NCBI RefSeq assembly: GCF_000284035.1
Contig: NC_016887.1
Coordinates: forward strand, 4,836,001-4,900,000
DNA: 64,000 bases
Direction: 5' to 3'
From: Nocardia cyriacigeorgica GUH-2
Lineage (GTDB): Bacteria; Actinomycetota; Actinomycetes; Mycobacteriales; Mycobacteriaceae
Shown: one piece after another, positions 59,191 through 64,000 of the stretch
How positions within the stretch are numbered: the stretch's first letter is position 1
Layout of the letters: every line of letters begins with the position of its first letter
The notes under the pieces: generated by a model
Databases searched by the model: none
What the model saw: the letters and a program-made list of their open reading frames with translations, nothing else
Told to the model about the DNA's origin: nothing
Program-made: the position numbers and the translations under genes

Positions 59191-60735
59191 ATGAGTCGCA
59201 AGGTTACAGACAAAGCTGTCGCTAACCAGCACGCCCGCCATCTGCGGACGATCATCATCGGCAGCGGTTTCGCCGGCCTCGGCCTCGCCATCCGGCTGAG
59301 CCAACAGGGACGCCAGGATTTCCTGGTCCTGGAACGCGGCAACGATGTCGGCGGCACCTGGCGCGACAACACCTACCCGGGCGCCGCGTGCGATGTGCCC
59401 TCGCACCTGTACTCGTACTCCTTCGCGCTCAATCCGAACTGGTCGCGCTCGTTCTCCCGGCAGGGCGAGATCCAGTCCTACATCCAGGGCGTGGCCAAGA
59501 AGTACAACGTGCTCGACAAGCACATCTTCGACTGCGATGTCACCGGCGCACGCTGGAACAACGACACCGCGCGCTGGGAGATCACCTCCTCGCAGGGCAA
59601 CTTCACCGCCGACACCGTGGTCTCCGCGGTGGGCGCGCTGTGTGAGCCGAACCTGCCCGACATCAAGGGCATCAACAGCTTCGAGGGCGAGATCTTCCAC
59701 TCCGCCCGCTGGAACCACGACGCCGACCTCACCGGCAAGCGCGTCGCCATCATCGGCACCGGCGCCTCGGCGATCCAGATCGTGCCCGCCATCGCGCCGA
59801 AGGTCGGCCACCTCGACGTCTACCAGCGCACCGCGCCGTGGCTGCTGCCCCGGCTGGACCGGCCGTATCTGAAGGCCGAGCAGCTGGCGTTCAAGTACAT
59901 CCCCGGCGTGCAGCGGCTCTCGCGGGCCGCGATCTACGCCGCGCGCGAAACCCAGGTCGTCGGCCTGGCCAAGTTCCCGGCGCTGATGCAGGGCTTCGAG
60001 CTGCTGGCCAAGGCCAAGCTGCGCTACGAGATCCGCGACCCCGAGCTGCGGGCCAAGGTCACCCCGGACTTCCGGATCGGCTGCAAGCGCATGCTGATCT
60101 CCAACGACTACTACCCGGCGCTGGACCGCGACAACGTCGACGTGGTCACCGACGGCATCGCCGAGATCCGGCCGAACTCGATCGTCACCAAGGACGGCAC
60201 CGAACGCGAGATCGACGCGCTGATCGTGGCGACTGGCTTCCACGTCACCGATTCGCCGACCTACGAGACCATTTTCGGCCGCGACGGCCGCAGCTTGACC
60301 GAGGTGTTCGACGAGATCGGCCAGCAGGGCTACAAGGGTTCCTCGATCGCGAATTTCCCGAATATGTTCTTCCTGCTCGGCCCGAACGTCGGGCTCGGCC
60401 ACACCTCGATGGTGTACATGATCGAATCGCAGATCAACTACATCGCCGACGCACTGGCCACCTTCGACAAGCAGGATCTGCGTACCGTGGAGGTGCGCCG
60501 CGAGGTGCAGGACCGCTACAACGCCGAGTTGCAGAAGAAGCTGGCCAAGAGCGTCTGGATGACCGGCGGCTGCTCCAGCTGGTACCTGGACAAGCACGGC
60601 AACAACACCACGCTGTGGCCCGACTTCACCTTCGAATTCCGTAGGCTCACCAAGCAATTCGACGTCGAGGCCTACGACACGACTACCGATGACAACTCCA
60701 CTCGCCCCGACCTGAAAGTGGTGGCAGCCCAGTGA
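59191..60735 (+). CDS. flavin-containing (Baeyer-Villiger-type) monooxygenase, MymA/EthA-like
   Basis: 514 residues. FAD site GSGFAGLGLAIRL (25-37) and VLERGNDVGGTW, the Baeyer-Villiger fingerprint F-E-G-E-I-F-H-S-A-R-W-N (FxGxxxHxxxW), a second Rossmann motif for NADPH (GTGASAIQIVPAIA), and the ATGFH end motif. It inserts oxygen next to a ketone or oxidises sulphur/nitrogen. The neighbours (SDR, lipase-like hydrolase) match the order-related genes of the mycobacterial mymA operon (Rv3083-Rv3085), which remodels cell-wall fatty acids under acid stress. Expressed from a promoter repressed by the divergent TetR. Confidence 0.93.
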   Translation: MSRKVTDKAVANQHARHLRTIIIGSGFAGLGLAIRLSQQGRQDFLVLERGNDVGGTWRDNTYPGAACDVPSHLYSYSFALNPNWSRSFSRQGEIQSYIQGVAKKYNVLDKHIFDCDVTGARWNNDTARWEITSSQGNFTADTVVSAVGALCEPNLPDIKGINSFEGEIFHSARWNHDADLTGKRVAIIGTGASAIQIVPAIAPKVGHLDVYQRTAPWLLPRLDRPYLKAEQLAFKYIPGVQRLSRAAIYAARETQVVGLAKFPALMQGFELLAKAKLRYEIRDPELRAKVTPDFRIGCKRMLISNDYYPALDRDNVDVVTDGIAEIRPNSIVTKDGTEREIDALIVATGFHVTDSPTYETIFGRDGRSLTEVFDEIGQQGYKGSSIANFPNMFFLLGPNVGLGHTSMVYMIESQINYIADALATFDKQDLRTVEVRREVQDRYNAELQKKLAKSVWMTGGCSSWYLDKHGNNTTLWPDFTFEFRRLTKQFDVEAYDTTTDDNSTRPDLKVVAAQ

Positions 60736-61562
60736 GCAAGGACGCTTACTTCCGTAACAAGGTATGTGTGATCACCGGTGCCGGTTCCGGTATCGGACGT
60801 GCGCTGGCCATCGATCTGGCCCGCCGCGGCGCCAAGCTGGCGCTGTCGGATATCGATGCCGACGGTCTCGCCGAGACCGTCCGGTTGTGCGAACAACTGG
60901 GCGCGCAGGTGAAGTCGGACCGGCTCAATGTGGCCGAGCGCGAAGCGGTGCTGCTCTACGCCGACGCGGTCAAAGAGCACTTCGGCGTCGTGCACCAGGT
61001 GTACAACAACGCCGGCATCGCCCACCACGGCGATGTGGTCAAGACCGAGTTCAAGGACTTCGACCGGGTCATGGACGTCGACTTCTGGGGCGTCGTCAAC
61101 GGCACCAAGGCGTTCCTGCCGTACCTGATCGAGTCCGGCGAGGGCCACGTGGTGAACGTGTCCAGCCTCTTCGGCCTCATCTCGGTCCCCGGCCAGAGCG
61201 CCTACAACTCGGCCAAGTTCGCCGTGCGCGGCTTCACCGAGGCGCTGCGCCAGGAGATGATCGTGGCCAAGACGCCGGTCGAGGTGACCTGCGTGCATCC
61301 GGGCGGCATCAAGACCGCGGTGGCCCGCAACGCCACCTACGCCGAGGGCATCGACGGCAAGAACGCCAGTTCCATGTTCGACAAGTACCTGGCCATCCAC
61401 TCCCCGGAAATGGCCGCCAAGACGATCACCGAGGGAGTGCGCCGCAAGCACGGCCGGGTGCTGATCGGCTGGGAGGCCAAGTTCCTCGACCTGTACGTGC
61501 GGGTCCTGGCCTCGGGCTACCAGCGCATCTCGGCCACCGTCGAGCGCCGCTTCCTGCCCTGA
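60732..61562 (+). CDS. SDR family oxidoreductase, Rv3085-like
   Basis: 276 residues. TGAGSGIGRALA nucleotide loop, YNNAGI, catalytic Ser in NVSSLFG and Y-N-S-A-K active-site motif, then HPGGIKTAVARN. The C-terminal helix FLDLYVRVLASGYQRI may bind membrane. The GTG start overlaps the monooxygenase stop (GTGA). In the mymA operon the homologue is proposed to act on a fatty aldehyde or alcohol linked to the monooxygenase. NAD/NADP preference: the acidic residue in LALSDIDADGL points to NAD. Confidence 0.93.
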   Translation: MSKDAYFRNKVCVITGAGSGIGRALAIDLARRGAKLALSDIDADGLAETVRLCEQLGAQVKSDRLNVAEREAVLLYADAVKEHFGVVHQVYNNAGIAHHGDVVKTEFKDFDRVMDVDFWGVVNGTKAFLPYLIESGEGHVVNVSSLFGLISVPGQSAYNSAKFAVRGFTEALRQEMIVAKTPVEVTCVHPGGIKTAVARNATYAEGIDGKNASSMFDKYLAIHSPEMAAKTITEGVRRKHGRVLIGWEAKFLDLYVRVLASGYQRISATVERRFLP

Positions 61563-61575
61563 GCCGGGGACGACG

Positions 61576-62490
61576 ATGCGTGATATCGCCATTCCGCTCC
61601 CGGTGGCGCGCACGATCCTGAGCCCGGTCTATCGGGCCACGCTCAACGATCGGCTGCCCTGGAAGCTGCAACGACTCCTGCTCGACGCCGGCTCGCGCTT
61701 GCAGCCGGCGCCGCCGGGCACCCGGATCGAGCGGATCCAGCTCGCCGGACGTCCCGCGGACCGCTTCACCACCGCAACCCCGGGCGAGGGTGCCGTGCTC
61801 TATTTGCACGGCGGCGGTTACGCGGTCGGCTCGCTGGCCACCCACCGTTCGCTGACGGCCCGGCTGGCGCACGAAACCGGTTGCGCGGTCTACTCGCTGG
61901 ACTACCGGCTCGCGCCGGAGCATCCGTTCCCGGCCGGTCTCGACGACGCCGAGGCGGCGTTCCTCGAGCTGGTCGAATCGCACGGTTACGCACCCGGCCA
62001 GATCGCCATCTCCGGCGATTCGGCCGGCGGCGGCCTGGCCATGGCCACCGCCCAGCGGCTGATCGCGCGGCACGGCTACACCCCGGCCGCGCTCGGCCTG
62101 ATCGCACCGTGGACCGATCCGAACGAGATCCCGGACCGCCACCGCGATCTGGTGATCAGCAAGCCGTGGTCGCGCGCGTGCGCCGCGGCCTATCTCGGCA
62201 ACGGCGACAACGCCGATCCGGGCTACGCACCGCTGCTCGGGGAGCTGCGCGGGCTGCCGCCGACCTACGTCCAGGTCGACGTCAGCGAGCTGCTGCATCC
62301 GCAGTGCGTGCGGTTGGCCGCCTCGCTGCGCGACGCGGGCGTCACCGTCGCCTTCACCGAGAGCCGCGGGCTGTGGCATGTGGCGCAGCTGCAAGCCGCG
62401 CTGGTCGGCCCGGCCTCGGCGGTGCTGCGCGAGATGTCGGAGTTCTTGGCCGAAGCCATACGCCCGGCGCATATCCGCGACCTAGGATGA
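61576..62490 (+). CDS. alpha/beta hydrolase, LipR-like esterase/lipase
   Basis: 304 residues of the hormone-sensitive lipase family. Oxyanion motif H-G-G-G at 78-81, nucleophile Ser149 in I-S-G-D-S-A-G-G-G, acid in V-D-V-S-E-L-L, and catalytic His268 in SRGLWHVAQL. The Rv3084 (LipR) position in mymA-type operons fits. It lies 13 bases after the SDR gene. It may hydrolyse the ester made by the Baeyer-Villiger monooxygenase, which would make a ketone-cleaving route (inference). No signal peptide. Confidence 0.91.
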   Translation: MRDIAIPLPVARTILSPVYRATLNDRLPWKLQRLLLDAGSRLQPAPPGTRIERIQLAGRPADRFTTATPGEGAVLYLHGGGYAVGSLATHRSLTARLAHETGCAVYSLDYRLAPEHPFPAGLDDAEAAFLELVESHGYAPGQIAISGDSAGGGLAMATAQRLIARHGYTPAALGLIAPWTDPNEIPDRHRDLVISKPWSRACAAAYLGNGDNADPGYAPLLGELRGLPPTYVQVDVSELLHPQCVRLAASLRDAGVTVAFTESRGLWHVAQLQAALVGPASAVLREMSEFLAEAIRPAHIRDLG

Positions 62491-62498
62491 TCGCGAAC

Positions 62499-62536
62499 AG
62501 GTCCGTATCCGCTCGTCACTGAGCGGATACGGACCT
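62499..62536 (+). terminator. strong terminator after the mymA-like operon
   Basis: Perfect 16-bp arms AGGTCCGTATCCGCTC / GAGCGGATACGGACCT with a 6-base loop GTCACT, followed by ATTTG. It ends nine bases after the lipase stop. Confidence 0.88.
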
Positions 62537-62614
62537 ATTTGCGGTGGTCGACGTCACGGCCGCGGCGCAGGTGCCGTAAATTACTGATGAGTTAACCCAC
62601 GTGGAAGGGCCATG

Positions 62615-64000
62615 ATGCGAGAGTTCGAAGCCCCGGCTTCCTACACCATCCCGGAAGACGCCAACAATTCCGACAATGTGTTCCGCCATGCCGAACAGTC
62701 GCCGAACGCGGTGCTGTTCCAGGTGCCCAACGGCAGCGGCGGCCTGCGGGATGTGACCGCGACGGAATTCGCGAAGACGGTGACCGGGGTGGCCAAGGGC
62801 ATCATCGCCACCGGCATCGAACTCGGCGACCGCGTCGCCATCATGTCGGCCACCCGCTACGAGTGGGCCGTGCTCGACTTCGCCATCTGGGCGGCCGGCG
62901 CGTGCACCGTCGCCATCTACGACAGCTCGGCCGCCGAGCAGGCCAAGTGGATCCTGCAGGATTCGGCCACCAAGCTGCTGATCGTCGAGAACGACAAGCA
63001 CCGCGCCACCGTCGACGAGATCGAGTCCGGTTCGCTGCCGGAGCTGAAGGAGATCGCCCAGATCGACAAGGGCGCCATCGACGAGCTGATCAGCCGCGGA
63101 GCCGACCTCGACGATCAGGTCGTGCACGAGCGCCGCGCCCAGGTCGGCGCTTCCTCGCCGGCCACCCTGATCTACACCTCGGGCACCACCGGCCGTCCCA
63201 AGGGCGTCATGCTCACCCACGCCAACCTGTGGGCGGAGTCGAAGTCCGACCGCATCGCGTTGGGCAAGTTCATCGTCGAGGGCAAGAAGACCCTGCTGTT
63301 CCTGCCGCTGGCGCACGTGTTCGCCCGCGCCGTCGCGCTGGCCGCCTTCGACGCCAAGGTGATCGTCGCGCACACCTCGGACTGGACCACCCTGGTCGAC
63401 CAGTTCGCCGAGTTCAAGCCGCACTTCATCCTCTCGGTGCCGCGCGTGTTCGAGAAGGTGTTCAACAGCGCCAAGCAGAAGGCGCACGACGGCGGCAAGG
63501 GCAAGATCTTCGATCTGGCGGCCGAGACCGCCATCGCCTACAGCGAGGGCCTCGACAAGGGCGGCGCCGACCTGGTCACCAAGATCAAGCACTTCGTCTT
63601 CGACAAGCTGGTCTACAGCAAGCTGCGTGTCGCCCTTGGTGGCCAGTGTGAGGCCGCGGTCTCCGGTGGCGGCCCGCTGGGTGCGCGCCTGGGCCACTTC
63701 TTCCGTGGCGTCGGCGTCACCATCTTCGAGGGCTACGGCCTGACCGAGACCACCGCCGCCATCACCGTCAACACCCCCGAGCACATCCGGGTCGGCTCGG
63801 TCGGCCGCCCGATCGAGGGCCACGCCGCCAAGATCGCCGAGGACGGCGAGCTGCTGCTCAAGGGTTCGGTCGTGTTCGACGGCTACTGGGGCAATGCCGA
63901 GGCCACCGAGGAAGCCTTCGAGGACGGCTGGTTCAAGACCGGCGACCTGGGCGCCATCGACGCCGACGGCTTCGTCACCATCACCGGCCGCAAGAAGGAA
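62615..64000 (+). CDS. long-chain acyl-CoA synthetase, FadD15-like (3' end outside window)
   Basis: 462 codons read to the window edge without a stop. The ATG at 62615 has GGAAGGG five bases before it; another ATG three bases earlier is also in frame. ANL motifs in order: A3 IYTSGTTGRPKGVML, the FLPLAHVFARAV helix, SGGGPLGARLGHFF, A5 GYGLTETTAAI, A7 F-K-T-G-D-L-G, and the hinge I-T-G-R-K-K. The last motif is just reached, so the C-terminal domain lies outside. It makes acyl-CoA from long-chain fatty acid, ATP and CoA. It is separate from the mymA-like operon because of the strong terminator. Confidence 0.95.
   Translation, partial: MREFEAPASYTIPEDANNSDNVFRHAEQSPNAVLFQVPNGSGGLRDVTATEFAKTVTGVAKGIIATGIELGDRVAIMSATRYEWAVLDFAIWAAGACTVAIYDSSAAEQAKWILQDSATKLLIVENDKHRATVDEIESGSLPELKEIAQIDKGAIDELISRGADLDDQVVHERRAQVGASSPATLIYTSGTTGRPKGVMLTHANLWAESKSDRIALGKFIVEGKKTLLFLPLAHVFARAVALAAFDAKVIVAHTSDWTTLVDQFAEFKPHFILSVPRVFEKVFNSAKQKAHDGGKGKIFDLAAETAIAYSEGLDKGGADLVTKIKHFVFDKLVYSKLRVALGGQCEAAVSGGGPLGARLGHFFRGVGVTIFEGYGLTETTAAITVNTPEHIRVGSVGRPIEGHAAKIAEDGELLLKGSVVFDGYWGNAEATEEAFEDGWFKTGDLGAIDADGFVTITGRKKE

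Noticed and set aside
1..64000. rRNA, tRNA, insertion sequences, integrases, attachment sites, riboswitches
   Set aside because: None was recognised on either strand; no transposase or integrase motif and no cloverleaf-like stretch was found by eye.

Overview
The window is high-GC actinobacterial DNA from a mycolic-acid-type lineage of Mycobacteriales, most likely Nocardia or a close relative. The evidence is a Kgd-type fused 2-oxoglutarate enzyme, a mycothiol-dependent formaldehyde dehydrogenase, an EspG-linked type VII secretion cassette, a mymA-like operon and many FadE/FadD/EchA lipid genes. Genes are dense, and starts are often GTG or TTG with ATGA/GTGA overlaps. No rRNA, tRNA, CRISPR, insertion sequence or phage gene was seen. 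The first gene and the last gene run off the window.

Layout. 1-7018: a plus-strand catabolic run (SDR, hydroxyisobutyrate-dehydrogenase-like, carboxymuconolactone-decarboxylase-like, FAD flavoprotein, TetR, Ddn-like protein) and a stand-alone molybdopterin oxidoreductase. 7154-11598: a minus-strand P450 / mycothiol formaldehyde dehydrogenase / MBL hydrolase / P450 group, with the last P450 frameshifted, faced by a divergent TetR gene. 12436-16997: a two-subunit ABC exporter with a tiny 34-residue ORF downstream and a divergent TetR gene. 17048-28013: GNAT, small membrane protein, a broken enoyl-CoA hydratase, PaaX-like regulator, AurF-like diiron oxygenase, three FadE-type dehydrogenases, two exported proteins and an epoxide hydrolase. 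The last of these faces a WYL regulator across a perfect operator. 29189-32413: lipase-like hydrolase, then a three-gene ESX substrate/EspG cassette. 32438-39599: phosphoribosyltransferase, nitrilase, DeaD helicase, and a 1227-residue nuclease/helicase-like protein whose catalytic motifs look lost. 39819-48655: PLP enzyme, TetR-like protein without a visible HTH, PtpB-like phosphatase, C-terminally truncated acyl-CoA ligase, EchA, ECM4-like GST, and an ABC pair with a degenerate ATPase. 48774-58039: a 1332-residue fused ABC exporter, Kgd and an F420-type LLM oxidoreductase. 58052-64000: a frameshifted small exported protein, a TetR gene facing a mymA-like operon (monooxygenase, SDR, lipase) and the start of a FadD15-like ligase.

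Regulation is unusually readable. Several divergent regulator/enzyme pairs have perfect inverted repeats between them (11766, 16279/16356, 28062, 59123/59144), and strong hairpins separate convergent units (7105, 23400, 26823) or close operons (18479, 62499). Two loci (7154-8370 and 58052-58299) each need a single inserted base in or beside a G run to restore a full-length protein. They are either true pseudogenes or sequencing indels.

The best candidates for something undescribed are the catalytically degenerate TM0106-like protein (35916-39599), the fused ABC exporter with a proline-rich insert inside its first ATPase domain, and the P450-MscR-MBL-P450 group that would pair oxidative demethylation with formaldehyde removal.
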